Of a stretch of 64,000 bases of DNA, positions 43,526 to 56,858 are shown in pieces. How positions within the stretch are numbered: the first letter of the stretch is position 1; each line of letters opens with the position of its first letter. The DNA lies in the NCBI RefSeq assembly GCF_011386835.1, contig NC_088792.1, positions 224,405,894 through 224,469,893 on the forward strand, given 5' to 3'. This DNA comes from Chrysemys picta bellii. Lineage: Eukaryota; Chordata; Testudines; Emydidae. A program made the translations under genes and the position numbers. The notes under the pieces are model-generated. The model was given only the letters and a program-made list of their open reading frames with translations. It ran no database searches and was not told where the DNA came from.

Positions 43526-46500
43526 TTACTATGTGCCTAAAAGGGTCACTACAGACATGTACAAAGATGGCCTCGAGGCAGTTATGGAAGTGATTCTTAA
43601 ACTTTCACTTAATGCTGAATACCACATAATTGGCCTTTGATATTTGACAGCGTCTTCAAAACAAGGTTTGGCCTAGAGTCATATCTGTGGCAGGGGACAG
43701 AGCAGCTGCCTAGAGGGAGAATTACAGAGGAAGAAGAACTAAGACTGGTTTGGTACAACTTAACCAATAACTACTACTCTATTGTTTTGCATAATGGTTA
43801 AGTAGCAGGTCCCTATTCTGGGTTTTTCATATTTAAGTGAAAATACCAACGTTGACATGAGTAGTCACACTTATCACCGCTCTAATTGGAGGCATCTGAC
43901 AATATAATCACTGAAGTTACAACTTAAAAAAACCAAACAATACAACCTACTACTAGGAAAAAAATACATAAATGGATTTCAATGGAAACTAATTTCTAGT
44001 TAAAGCAAAAAAAATAAATAAATCAGGTTTGTACAGTAGCCATCTGCTTCTCTAGGGAAAGGCTTGTGAGGGAAGAAGTTGAACACCATTGCTCTTAACG
44101 TACTTTCCGATTAACTGTTTACCTTTAATGAAATACTTTTTTATACCATCGTCAGCAGGTAAATAGTAGTAGATATTAACAAATAACTGTTGACTGAAAA
44201 TGCTTAACCTACAATTACTGTAAGATAAGATATTAAATCTTATTTTGGGCATTTAACAGCACTGTGTGTAGCCAGTTCCTCCTCCTCCTCTATGGAACCT
44301 TCAATCAAGACCAGAAGCACTTAAAAAAAAAAAAAAAAAAAAAAAAAATCTGTGAAGCCACAACTTGAGCATGTATAGTACATAAAGCACCTGCCTAATC
44401 AACCACCTTATCTTACCACATTAAGAAAATCCCCCAGTGTTGGCTTTAAAGTGTGAGCTGTGATCCCATTCTGTCAGAGGGAGCAACTTCAACAATGTGG
44501 AACCGTTCGTTAAGGCTCCTGTTGCAATGGACTTAGCAAGAATATCTTGGCTGACTTCCACTCATGCTGCATATGTGTTCCAGTTGATAGGATGGATGCT
44601 TTTGTCTGTAATGTAATGGACTAGTGTATCCTGGCAACACTTCATGGTCTCCAGTTTCTCCCCGCAATTGGCTGCTGTTTCTCACTACTCTTCTGTTAGA
44701 AGCCTAGCTCTTCTTCATCCTGGTTTGCATGGTTAGTGCCTGTCTGATATGTCCCCTTTTTTTGTGCCTCCTGAGTGTATTGGTGACCCTTGGCCTTGTC
44801 TTTGCTAAGCATTGCTCTTACTGTGTATATTTCCTTATCACCACTTCATGTTCCTGGATGCTGCTTGTTCCTTCCTTGCATTTGTCTGATTGGGAATGGA
44901 GAACTAACGGATGTGATTGAACTGACTAGTCTGCAGCTCTTACTACCTTTCTCACTGCCTTTCCTTTTAGTGCTATTTACCACATGCTCTGCTGCACTTT
45001 GTTTCCTCTCTCCCTGGTATCCCAAATCCCCAGCTTTGGTTGTTTGCTGTTGCTATGTTGTAGAGCATTTCTGCCCTATAAGCCTGTTTTTTTTTTTAAA
45101 CCTGATAACCCTGCTCCCTTTCTAAACAAGTCCACTCCTGCATCTTCCCCACCTTTTGACTCAAACTTCACCATTTTTCACAATAGTTTTTAGGATAGAA
45201 GTGACCCTATCCAGAGAATTCTCCCAGATGTAGTCTATCACCACCTCCAACTACATTTTAGTGCCCTTCCACTTACTAACCTTTTTGTTTTTCCCTGCTT
45301 GTTATCAACTTTCCTTCCTACTACCTTTTAGCCTTTTGACCTCCTCTGTCCTCTCATTCCACTTTTCTCCTGCCCCTTTTAGGGAAAGAGGATACAAGGA
45401 CATACTTCTGGGGGCCTATGTGGCCTCTCTAATTGTTGGACCATTTCCCTCTTGTCTCCTGGGTGCTTGTGCATGTTGCATACATGCTTTAATACTCACT
45501 GTCTCTCCCACTCTTGGTTTACTTGAGAGCTGGGTTCTGTTCCCTTTGCTAGTCACACTTAACATTAGCTCTCTGCCTTGAGTTGGTACTAATCTTCCTG
45601 TTTGTCCACAGTTTTGAAAGAGTTGACTGCTCTTCTTGGCTTTGTCATGTAAGCTGTCCTGGTCCACTAAGCTCTTCACCTATTTCTTCAGTGTTAAGTC
45701 ATCTTTCAGTGTGACCACTAGCATTTTGTCATGGCTTCTCCGCTCTGTGTCTTTGGGCAAGATGTATCTGTTATGGCTTCAGCTACTGCTCTCTGCACTT
45801 CGCTCTCCCAGTCAGTGCAGTCTTGTGTTTTGAATTGCCTCTTTGCCATCATCTGCTATATGTTTTACTTTAATTTTATAGTCAACATAGTCTTTCCTCA
45901 AAGAAAGACCATGATATTATTTTTCTCACCTACGTCACACAGAACTTTCTTCTTCTTTCCTATAGCTTAAAACCCTTTCACTAAATTATGATGATCTCTT
46001 GTCATCTCTTCTCTGCCACTCTGCTTCAGTTAAAACAAAACCTTGCTACCCATCTTGCTCTTCTTTAAATGCCGTTGCTGATTTCTTCTTGCCTTTTGCA
46101 TGATGTTCAGCTCCTGACTTAAAAAATAAAAATAAAATATCACCGCTTCAAGTTTGGATTTTCAGTAGCCATTTGTGTCCTACCATACCCCCAAAGCTTG
46201 ACAACTGAATTTAAAAAAAAAAAAAAAAAAACTTAAGAGATTGTTGAGAGCATATGACCCCCTTGAACACACAACCCTTGCCAATTGTATTTTTTTGGAT
46301 GGCTGGAGACATGACCTAAGATGACACTTCAAACCTGAATAAAATATTCTTCATAGTTTGTTGAATTAAAACACCAACTGTGAAACTGTGTGGGGTTTTT
46401 TTTGGGGGGGGGGGGGGCAAGGGCTATATATTACATTTTAAAGTGATTTGGGCAGGAGTAGTTTCTTCCTTTTTCTCTTCAGTTTCAAGCAAACCACTGT

Positions 46501-48059
46501 TTAAATGTTTACTTAGCTCTTTTGGGACTTCACTAATAAATTTGTTTCTAGTATTACACCAGTGTGCTAGGTGCTTTCCAAACAGAAAAGGATGCACTGT
46601 CACTGCCCTGAGGAGTTCATAAAGCAAAAGGCAGACACAATGTAATGGGAAGTGATAGGACATAAGTGGCCAGTTTGTTTTTGGTAATAAAAGGATTGTT
46701 GTAGACATCCCAATTATCCATCAACTAGCAATTGTGGACAACGTTGCTTCTTGGAGGTGTCACGGCAAAACTGGATCTACAGGTAAGATTTGAATGCAGA
46801 GACTGGATCTACAAGTGGCCTTGTAGAAGATAGCCAGTCATCACTTTTAGAAATATGATATATTGATGCATTGAGGTGTCTACCACTAGTTATTGTCAAG
46901 AAACGGCCCAGCTTTTTTATATGAAAACTGCTTGAAGAAATCCAATGCTTTTACATTACATTATTGTGCCTTTCAATAGTTCTCCATAAGTTTAGTCTCA
47001 CTTGTGATATTATATATTTCCTCACCAGGGGCTGCTGTGTTCACATTTAATGCAGTAGACTGAGTGATGAATTATGAATGCAAAACAACCTTATGTATGC
47101 AACAGTTTGAGTTTTTCCACTCATTTTTGTTGTGTGATTATCTTTGGTGGTGAGACAAGGATATTGGCCTTTTCCTTATATCACAAAGCTTAGATTCCAT
47201 TTTTTTAATCAGGTGAGGTAGGCCATAATGTTTGGGGTGGAGGGTTAGGTTTTGTTTTTGTTTTTTTAAACACAGAAATAACATGTTTGCCCCTGCTTTC
47301 AATTGTGTCAACACATTCTAGAAATGTTTTGAATTTGTAGTACTAAACCCTCAAGGTTGTTCTTCACTGTAGTCTATTTTTACTCTCAAGAGTTATAATC
47401 ATCATGTCTAGAAAGTGCTTTATATTTCTTAAGATGTTTCACCATTTTGTTTTATTGCTGGATGGTGCTATTGCACAACAAAATAACAAAGTCCTAATAA
47501 AACACCCTTTTATATTGTAGTGGTATTAATTCCTTAAATATGCTTCCATGTTGTGTAGTGCAAGGTCTCCAATGTGCAAAGATCATACATTGGAAATGAA
47601 AGTGGTGCATAAATTGCTAAAATGTCAAATCTGAAAAAACCTCAATGTGGACAAAATTTTAGATGCTCTAAACATTTATATGGTTTGTGTAAGACATGAT
47701 TAATTTAGCAAACATTCCAAACTGCAGCATGTATAGTAATATAACCTTTTTAAACTGGTAAAAATCAAAATGATCAAACTTCTTCAGAAGTGAAAATAAA
47801 ACTATGTTTAAGTAAGCTCTTTATTCTACAGGAATGAGCTTCATAGCACACCATTGTAGGCTTTGTATATTATTTAAGTTAATGTCAAACTATCGTAAGA
47901 TATTATCTGTAACTGATTAGGACCAGATTAAAAACTGACTTAGGCCACCTTCACAATGCTGAATGAGTAATAGGGAACCATCAGCTTGGGTTCTGTCTCT
48001 CCTCTACATTCTTATTTCTGCATGACCTCATAATTAATACATTTACAGTGACGATCCCT
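43526..48059. other. Intergenic sequence downstream of CHCHD7
   Basis: No gene seen. A run of about 27 A residues lies at 44322-44348, further A runs near 46213, and a G run near 46405. The pyrimidine-rich block 44680-46150 contains many overlapping frames but none I recognise; it may be a decayed LINE. The convergent neighbour expected from other amniotes (SDR16C5) was not seen. Confidence 0.4.
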
Positions 48060-48660
48060 CAAATCTCCTTGTACCTCTGACTTCTTCCCCTCTGTTTAGT
48101 CTCAAGTCTGTAGCTATCTTTGATATTCCTTCTAGGATGTCTAGCTGTCAACAGATGCTGAATATAGTTAAAATTTAATTCCACGTCTTTCCTCTCCCAT
48201 CTCCTCCTCTTCATCGTTTTTAGTAATTCTACCTTTTTCGTAGTGGAATCCTTTCCTATCCATGCTCCTTCACTCAGACTGGTGCTAAATTCTGCCCTTC
48301 CATGCCATCCCATGTGCTAAAACATTGGCTTTCTTGTCTCAGCTACTGCAGCCATTTCTGTTCTGGTTTCTATATTATGTCCCCAGTAGATGCCTCTGTT
48401 AAATATACTGCAACAAAAATTGTTCTTGCCTGCCACTGCAGCTGTCATTCTTTACCTTGAATCCCTGATTTCCCTTTGGATCAAATTCAAACGTCTCATC
48501 CTAGAGGTTCTGCTGCTGCCTATACCTTGCCTCTTTCTTCCCTACTGTTCTTTTTGTAACCTTATATGCAATCTTTTAAAGCCATCTCAACATCTAATCT
48601 TTTTTTTTTTCCAACTAGCCTTCCAGCACTGATCTCCATGCCTGCACAACTCTGCTCCTT
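48060..48660 (+). pseudogene. Decayed L2/L3-like LINE remnant
   Basis: The plus strand carries broken pieces that parallel 19080-19650, e.g. 'gatgtctagctgtcaacaga' here against 'ctagctgttcactcaagctc' there, followed by the 'ctttggatcaaattcaaacg' segment, which encodes a WIKFKR motif like the YKLLV region. Several stops occur and a T run lies at 48600. Confidence 0.45.
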
Positions 48661-49559
48661 CTAGCTAATGTGAACATTATAGTAGCTTTACATTTTTATA
48701 TTTAAAAAATCCTATTTGTATGCACATGTGCATACAAAATATTAACTGTGTACATAAAAAAATCATATGCTTTTGTTATTGTTGTTGCCCTCCTACTTAA
48801 CAAACCTTCCACTCTCATTAGGCAGACTGCCCCACACAGTATGACAAATCTGGACTGTCAACTCCTTAAGCAAGAATCTGCCATTTCTTATTTGTAAAGT
48901 GCCATATATAGCTGTAATACTGTAGGGGGGAAAAATAGTTTAGTACACTGAAGACTAACAGATTTCAGAATCTTTCTGACATTCATAAGTAATGAGTCAG
49001 ATCTGGGTGCTTGTTAGTGGTCCCTCCAAGGGAATCTTGTAAAGAGAAAAAAGGTGGAAATTATATTAAGTGCTCTCTCTCTCTCCCCATAGTCATATGG
49101 AACTGTCTGATTCAATTAAAAAAACTGTTCTTGGGAGCAATGTTCTTGGGAGTTTATGCAAGTTTAATGTTTATATATATAAAAAACATCAGAGCTGAAA
49201 TAGCAGTAGCATGTCCACTTTACCATAAGCATGTAGGTAAAACTTCAATCTTGGTTTTGTTTTGTAAGCTGAAGCAGCTAAAAATTCCTTCTAGCACTTA
49301 AACAGTAGACTTATTTTACAGAAGGTCATTTTTGTATGAATTCTATGCATTATGTATTCAAGATTTAAGTTTTTGCTATTACTGACCGCTTATTAAGAAA
49401 TTTACAATAACTCAGGTCTTTTTCTTTAGAGGATCATTCATATGCAGAGACCATCAGTTTATTGACTAGTGAGTTTTTTGGCCAATTTGTATTGTTACTA
49501 GTTAAATTTCATCTGGTTGTGTCTGATGCCCAAATCCATCTGGCATTTTTCCACAATGC
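48661..49559. other. No gene or clear element seen
   Basis: AT-rich intergenic sequence; nothing recognised. Confidence 0.35.
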
Positions 49560-50210
49560 TCAATTACTGCCAACCCCTCAAATTTATCATTCGGAAATTT
49601 GATATAGTCACTGTAATTTTCCTCTAAATGATTAATTAAAATGTTTTTAGAAGTCCCAATACCATCATCCAGGTTACCTATCTACTTATTTTACTCAGAT
49701 AAGTAGTAAACAGCTGTTTGTTTCCTAATGTTTAAACACATTTTAATACATAACAGGACTTGGATCCTTACTCACCATTGTCCCTTATGGTCCTTCAGAA
49801 AGATAATCAAAAATCTTTTAATAAAGATACTGTCCCCAGAAGGTTGTCTTTATTAGACTTTTCCAAAGTTCAACAGGCATAATTTTTCCATTACTGAAGT
49901 CGTGCTGGCTATTATTAGAATAATCTTATAACTATCCAAGTGTTGTACTACTGTATTCTTAATTACATTGTCATTTCCCCTTAACTGAGGTGAGACTCCA
50001 TGATATAATTCCTAGGATCTCCACTGGTTTCTTTTTCTGAAGATGAACACCACACTAGAGATGTCTTTAGGAACAGTTGCTGTTTTCAAAGAATCTCTCA
50101 TATTCTTGCTATTTCACATCTCCTTTAGATCTCCTTAGTGGGTCTCATCTGGTGCTAGTGATTCAACTGTTGAAATGGCTTCATAATTTCAGTTTCTGTT
50201 AAAGCCATGC
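49560..50210 (-). mobile_element. CR1-like LINE internal remnant
   Basis: On the minus strand this resembles CR1 coding sequence read in reverse: on the plus strand 'agtgggtctcatctggtgct' followed by 'tgattcaactgttgaaatgg' (near 50150), and 'aaatgattaattaaaatgtt' near 49628. This is the order of the CR1 reverse-transcriptase gene reversed. It is strongly diverged with no open frame left, so the identification is tentative. Confidence 0.4.
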
Positions 50211-50916
50211 TCTGATTTCACATGAAAAATGTCCTTGGACATAGACTCACCATTTATGGTAAACATTGCTACAACATTGCATTCTCTGCTATCTTATCAT
50301 GCTCTAATTTTCCCCTCTTAGTCCTTTCACTCCTTTGTATGAGGAGGGCTTACAAGTCTTACTACTTTTTTTTTTTTTTTTTTTTTTTAGGGATTTTTTT
50401 AAAAATTAGCTTTGGCTACCCGTTCTTCATGTTTCTCTCTGCACTGAGTATTTTCAGTATAACGCTACCCTGATACATTGTGTATTCTACTCTCAATGGC
50501 TAGTGAGCACAGTTTTTGCTTTTTGAAAGGTGCATTTTTAATTGTTAAATTCCTGTATGTCAGCACTTAACTAGGCTGGGTTTTTTTTAACTTCAGATGA
50601 CAGTTCCCCTGCACAAAACAAACACACACCCTTTGTGCCAGCAAAGAACATTGACACAACTCACTGCCCTATAAAATAAGCATGATTGCCACCCTCACTG
50701 CAGTTAGAAACTCTCTTTGACTTAGCCAAAACCCACCTCTTTCACTTAGCTTGGTGGCAGCAACCTTCTCAAACCTAGCCACATTCTCACACTTTATAGA
50801 TTTTATTTTAAAAGAAACATTTAAGTTTGTTCTTGCTGGCAGGGCTGGAAAATAATTTTTTGTGTGTGATTTTTCTCCTGGAAGGCACCCGGATACTAGA
50901 GTATAAACCTAGATAT
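50211..50916. other. No gene seen
   Basis: A T run of about 19 lies near 50370-50388. The segment 50650-50760 ('ttagccaaaacccacctctt') looks like an L2-type LINE 3' fragment of uncertain limits. Confidence 0.35.
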
Positions 50917-51070
50917 AGAATGTAAGCTCTACATAGATAGATAGCATTTTGCAGCAGGGATAATCTTTTTGTTGGTTTTTTTTGTACCATGTCTACAGCA
51001 ATGGGGCCCTGCTCCCTGATTGGCATGGGCTGTATGTCCAGACTATCTTGTGTCACATAATGGCTACAGA
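50917..51070 (+). repeat. Diverged 'ctagcacaat'-family repeat tail
   Basis: The order 'gaatgtaagctctacat', 'gcagcagggataatctttt', 'ttgtaccatgtctacagcaa' and 'tggggccctgctccctgatt' parallels the copy at 43385-43525 with many changes. Confidence 0.4.
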
Positions 51071-53485
51071 TGACAAACTTGAAAACACGCACACACTCAT
51101 TCTCTCGATAATTGTTCCAAAAAATCAAAAACAATTAAAGGTGAATAACTGTGCATGCAGTACTTTTTTATCCTGGGCAAAGGCAAACAAGCAATTGTGT
51201 TCTGTGTGCCCAAGAAGAATGTTGTATAGATCAAAGATAAATTAAATATAGTGAAGTCAAGTAATTCCTCTCAAACTAAGTTAGACCAACAGTGGAAATC
51301 AAAAGCATCATCTTGAGCTTGGACGTTGTAGCAAGCATGAGAGAAACTTCAGTATTCTCCTTTGAAGACAAAGAACTGCAGTTGGTTTGTCAATAGCCTC
51401 ACCTAAATTTGCAGATAATTTCATTAAAATATTCAGGTGTAACTTTTTTTTTTTTTTTTTTTTTACTATTGTAGGTCATCTGTAGTAATGTCTTACTTTG
51501 TGTAAGACTCAGCATGCTTTGATGACAATCTTAGGCTCTCTTACTGTATATGTCTATTTGAGGAGTTCCACTGAGAGCTAAAATCGTAGAATTTTGGTTT
51601 TAAAAAGTCTCCTTGAGAAATGGTTTTCACCCTGACTGGCTACATCTTGCAATGCGGGTCTGTGCACTTTATAGTAAAGAATATACTTCATTCTATGGGT
51701 AATAATAGTTGAGGTTAAGGATAAAGAGCCAGATTTTGATGTAGGACATATACTGGTGTAAATCTGAAGTAATTCCATTAATATTAACAGTCAGTTCCTC
51801 AACTTTAGGAAATTTAACTACAAGTGGATTAAGTTAGGGCCAAATGATTGTCTGGAAGGGACAGTGGGCTGATGGAAACACTTATTGTGAAAAATGTATT
51901 TTGATTTTTAATTTTAAAGATCATCCCAGGATGGTTTCTCAAGTCAATATGTATTTTTACCTGCTGCAAACAACACTAAGTGTGATCAGTAAAAAGCAGT
52001 ATGAGACTTATTGAAAGGAACCACCTGTACGTGCATCAAAAGCAGTTTTCAAGAGTAAATATTTGCCATTTCAATTTTATTTTTATTTTTAAAAATACTA
52101 AACTTGTTGATTACACCAAAAAGTAGAATACCTCAGTTGATTTATAGTATTGCGACCAAAAAAAAAAGCCGGCAAAACATTTTTACACATGTAGAAAAAA
52201 AAACAGAAAATGTGAAACTAGAAATGAATAGACCAAGATTGGTGTGATGGATATTAGTCCTAATTGGAGGACAAAATAATGAGGGAAATGAACTGACTAC
52301 CACTTTTCCACCTTTTCAGGTTCCTTAAAAACAGACTTTGAAAAAAGACATGATCACTTGAATTCAGGTCAACTCTCCCTCTCCTCCCATCCCACCTTGC
52401 ATCCCAGTCATTCCTGCCTCCCCCACCCTCCTCCCAGCACTGCAATTCATCTCAACTCATCTAACAGACTTTTTTTTCCTGAGAGGAAGGCTGGCTGGCC
52501 TTAGTCTTGTTCAAGGAACTTTGTTTTCATCAGTGAGTACTGAAAGTCACCACATCATCATGACATCCAATCCTTAGCCCATCAGTGGGGATATTTAACT
52601 GCCAGCACTGCAGAGGTATGTAAGATCTTGCATTGTTTTTCTTTCCTTCTATCCTATCTTTCACTCTCTTGGCTTTTCATGAAATCCTGAAATCAACTAT
52701 GCTGTATTCATCTAAGCTTGTCTAAGAAGAAAAGATCCAATCAGATGACCTCCCTGACCAGATCGTAAACCAGGATCCAAGCAACAGGTGCTGGGGTTGA
52801 CTTGCCAACCAAAAAGCATCCCCTTGTAACTAAACAGTGGTCCAGTAATTCAAAGATATCAACAAAAGCTGTATTTTGCCCATCTTTTCTATCCTGCCTC
52901 TCCAGCTTGTGTCTGTCTGTTAAGAACAGGATAAGTAAATACCCTCTATGCATCAGACGAGAAAGTGAAATGAACCCTTTCCTTTTTATCAAAGAAAGGT
53001 TAGCCTGAAAATAAGAAACTGATTTTGCTTCCAAAATGAGAGAGGCTTTAAAGGTTTTGACTAAGTTTACTTTGCATAATCACTCAACACCAGTCCCAAC
53101 AAAAATGCCTGTTTTGATTTCTTGTTTTTTTGGCGTTTATTCAATAAACTTTTAATGTGAAGAGTGCTTTTGGGTGTTTCCCAAGTAACCGAGTAAAACC
53201 CCAAGGTCTCTGTTTTAAATGATCTGGAACCTACCCATCACTGTTTAATGTTGGATAGGAAAAGAGTTTAATTGTTTGGGCCTTTAAAATCAATATCCAT
53301 AAAAATGTTAGGCTAGATCCCTGGCCCTGATATTGAGTCTGTTTATTCTATGGATATTTTCTCCATCATTATTATTGCAAAATGACCTCCTAAATTAATA
53401 AGCAGTGACAGATAGACATTGTTCCTGTTATTAGCGCACAGAAATTACCTGCTTATTGGAAAGACATTACTGGATTAAATTATGA
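51071..53485. other. Intergenic sequence, no gene seen
   Basis: A T run lies at about 51447-51464. Bases 51722-51780 ('gagccagattttgatgtagg') look like a short turtle interspersed repeat. Nothing else recognised. Confidence 0.35.
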
Positions 53486-53920
53486 TTAGGCTTGGCAGAA
53501 GGTGATTATTTTTTTATAACTTTGTCAGATAGTATCTATATTAATTTTTAATTTTAATAGATTTAAATTTTCACAGTTGCTTAAAACCCACAATTTTGCA
53601 CATTTTTTGTCAATTTAACTTTTCACGGTTGCAGGAAATTATGGGTGAGTCAAACAATGGGGGGCAGTCAGAGTAATTATTTAATGACAGTAAATATTGA
53701 GATTTAAAAAGTTAGTTTTATAACTATTAAAAATTATCAATACCACATATCAAAATATACAAAGTAAATAGTCTTAAACTAAGTTCTCAAGCAGCATTTT
53801 TTTAACTTTGCCTGTCTGTAAATTTTTTTTCTTATTGATGGAAATAGTTTTTGTTAGTTGTATGTTCACTGAAATTGACAGTTACCAACATCTGCCAATA
53901 AAAATCTAATCCTGCCAAAC
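53486..53920. mobile_element. Probable DNA transposon, 'ggcttggcag' family
   Basis: The left end 'aggcttggcagaaggtgatt' and the complement of the right end 'gtttggcaggattagatttt' are imperfect inverted repeats. A second partial copy of the left end lies at 58668-58745 ('aggcttggcagaatgtgatt'). The interior is AT-rich and non-coding. Confidence 0.5.
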
Positions 53921-54484
53921 AAATTGTTTTGTTTGTGTCCTCTACTAAATGCAGTTGCTGGATACTTGTATTGAATTATGTGGGTTTATTTTTTGTAATA
54001 GTTTCTCTTATTTTTGATGATTTGTTTGCAGCAGTCTCACTTTGTGCTAGGTTCTATACAATCATAAAAAGTCACATTTCCCACCCTGTAAAATTTGATA
54101 TTTTTGATAAAATTTACTTCTTAATGCAGCAGGTTTGCTAAAGTTCCTCAAAAAAAATTAAGATTCTTTATAGTTTCACAATATATTTGGAATTACAAAT
54201 AAATACTGCATATGTATTCAACAAATTGTAGTAAATTTAATAAACCACTTTTCATCAATTTACTTAAGGCAAATTAAGATAACTAAATATTTAATCTTAA
54301 TTAATCTAAAAGGCATTTATTTTTATTAGCAGAACATTATGTAATCATTGAACAAATTGTTTCAAGTATAATATTCTTGAATTAAAAGAGCTGCATTGTC
54401 CGTGTTGGGAGACTTCCCACCAAAAGGGGCCATGATCTGAATTGCTCATCTAGCGTAGCACACTTCATTCATCTTGTTATTACC
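53921..54484. other. No gene or clear element seen
   Basis: Highly AT-rich; nothing recognised. Confidence 0.35.
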
Positions 54485-55160
54485 CGATGATATCCTGGTA
54501 CATGCTAAGTCTTTTGAACAGGAACAGATGCATTTACAACTGGTTTGTGATAGGGTCAAGAATGCCAATTTGAAAATGAACCCAAAGAAATGTGAGCTAT
54601 TTCAAGTGCCCAGATCACCTTTTCCAACTGATTAGCGAAGAAGGAATTTTGATTGACAAAGAGAAAATTCAGGCAATACTGGCTCAGATGTACTGAATTT
54701 TCTAGGGCTCTGCTCCTATTAAAGATTTCTTTCTGGGTTTGCTAACAGCACAAATCCATTTCCTAAATTAAATGAAAAATAAACCGTGTTAAGTGGGCAT
54801 GGATGCAGTTTAGCATTTGCAGAGTTCAGAGCTGCTGCCCTTCTTTCAAAACCCCTTACATATCTGAAACAGATGTAAGTGCTTTCAAACTGTGAGTAAT
54901 TTCTCTGCAATTCCAAAGAATGAGAATAGCTGGAAAAGATAGTGGCCACATCATAGCCAAAGCTTCAGTTCTGCAGAGAGAAATTATTGCACTATTGGAA
55001 AGAAACTTTAGGCAGTAATTCCATCTCAGTACTGCTTTCACCAATATTTGTATTAGGGGAAAATTGTATTTAGAATGGACCATGGATTTTTACAGTGGCT
55101 CTTCAAATCTGAGACTGCTGTTGATGTGCTTAGAATTGTGTGTGAACAGAGTCTGTCAGG
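54485..55160 (+). pseudogene. Ty3/Gypsy-type retrotransposon pol remnant (RT to RNase H)
   Basis: The plus strand starts just after the reverse-transcriptase catalytic motif: a DDI-LVHAKSFEQEQMHL-like segment, then NLKMNPKKCELF. The family's linker (LAFAEF, SKPLTYLKQ-like) follows near 54810-54865, and an RNase-H-like block (DHGFLQWLFKS-like) appears near 55080-55110. This is the usual Gypsy pol order, from RT palm to RNase H. Frameshifts and stops are frequent, and no gag, protease, integrase or clear LTR was identified. It is an old, inactive copy. The sequence at 55260-56250, with its long untranslated look, could be part of an LTR but has no paired copy here. Confidence 0.65.
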
Positions 55161-55814
55161 CACCAAACAGATATTGTTTACTCGGCACTATTTAACCAAA
55201 GGGCCTGATGATGACCCAGTAAAAAAATATAGTTAGGTTATAATTATAGGTGAAGGACACGTAAAGCTTTATAATTTCTAAAACCAGATCTGATGGGTTA
55301 CACACAGATCAATTTTCTTTGAGAGAGAGGTGAAAAGAGGGGGGTTTATTTACATTATCTAACAGGCATTACAGGCTATGTAATTTATTAGGAATACCTG
55401 GCCTTGTTTTGTGTGGTGGCAGGATTTTGTTATTCCTGCTATTTCCACTTCTATTGTGTAATGTGTGAGAGATCCCAGCAAGTGCCCCTTCTTGGTCATC
55501 CACTAGAACAACTGTGAGGGGAATCCAAGACTCTGTGCTCTGGATTCCCTGAGGGTGTTTTAAGCTCCTGGAGCCTGAAGAGAGTCCAGCCACTGCCCCA
55601 GTCTTGCGGTTACTAGGCACAATCTCAGGGCACAGACCTTACTAGCACCCCCCCTTCTGAGTATTGAACCTACTGTCCAGCTACCTAGCCCCTCTGGGCA
55701 CAGTGCTGACCCTTCAGATTCCCCAAAGCTCCACCCCAGAAGGTATGATGCTTCTGGTTTACAGTTTAACTCTCTCAGGAGCATGCACCAGTTGTGAAGT
55801 AGTCAATGCAAGCG

Positions 55815-55854
<40 letters not shown>

Positions 55855-56858
55855 TTTTGTTCAATCTATCAACTTTATGTTCTTTACTTAACAGATAAAG
55901 CACAGGCAAATACAGCTCATTCAACACAAAACACCCTAAACACAATGTCCCTCACTAGCTCATCCTTCCCTTGGGAGATCAGCAGGCAGGCTCTTCCGCC
56001 CTTTGCCTGCCCTGCCCTTGTAGCAGACTCCCTCATTTTAATCGGGTGCAAAATGGCACTCTCTCCCAGTTCCCCTCTGTAAGTCCCTTCATCGACCCCT
56101 GCTGGGGTCACCTGTCTTTTTTGTTCTGCTATTTGGTAATTTTCCATTGGTCCCAAACTGCTTCCCTTCAGATAAGAGGAGGAAGTTTTTCTCCCAGGTA
56201 GAGCAAACCTATTGTCCCCAAGGTGCTTTACTTTGAATAGAGGATAGTTGAGTGCTGATCATTCACCATTGTCTCTGGCTTGATGAAGACAATATACGCC
56301 TTACAGTGAATGAGTACAGAGGGCTCCATGCTCCCACATCGCTTATTAAACATTTGCATTTTTATGGTCCAGTGTGGCTTTCAGGAGCTGCAAAGCAGAA
56401 AAAGCCATAGATTTAATCAAATTTGCTATTTGTATGTGTTTTCTGCCTCCCTGTCTTTCTAAAGCACTTGGGAATCCTGAGTTTGTATTTGGTGTTTTGT
56501 AACTTTCTCAACATATTTTAAAGATACAGATCACAATATAAAACAGGGGCCCAGTGGGTGGGTGGATTTCCACATGTTTTGGTGCCATTCCAATGGTGGT
56601 AAGGTCTCAAACAGGTCCTGTACAGCCATGACTATATTCTGCTGCTGAGTATTTGCCTAGGGCGCTAGTACAGTCAGGACCTGGCATTACTTTTTTAGGC
56701 TGAGATAGCAGCTAAAAGTACCTTATTTCTTTACCTACAATCACACTTAAGTATCTGACTTCTAGCTCCAACCGCCAGCCCAGTCAAGTGGGATGGTGAG
56801 CCATCCTGTTCAGCTGGGTGTAGTACTAAGTCTTGCTTGGCATTTTGTGGACTATTGA
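55161..56858. other. Unassigned, possibly LTR-like
   Basis: Bases about 55310-56250 have the mixed composition of a retroviral-type LTR or leader on the minus strand, but no boundaries or second LTR are seen. A (CA)n tract is listed separately. No gene found. Confidence 0.3.
55813..55851. repeat. (CA)n microsatellite
   Basis: CG-containing start (cgcacgcgcg) followed by about 15 CA units. Confidence 0.95.

Noticed and set aside
44729..45200. Leucine/cysteine-rich frames resembling membrane proteins
   Set aside because: T/C-rich DNA yields hydrophobic residues by composition; frames overlap and show no conserved order.
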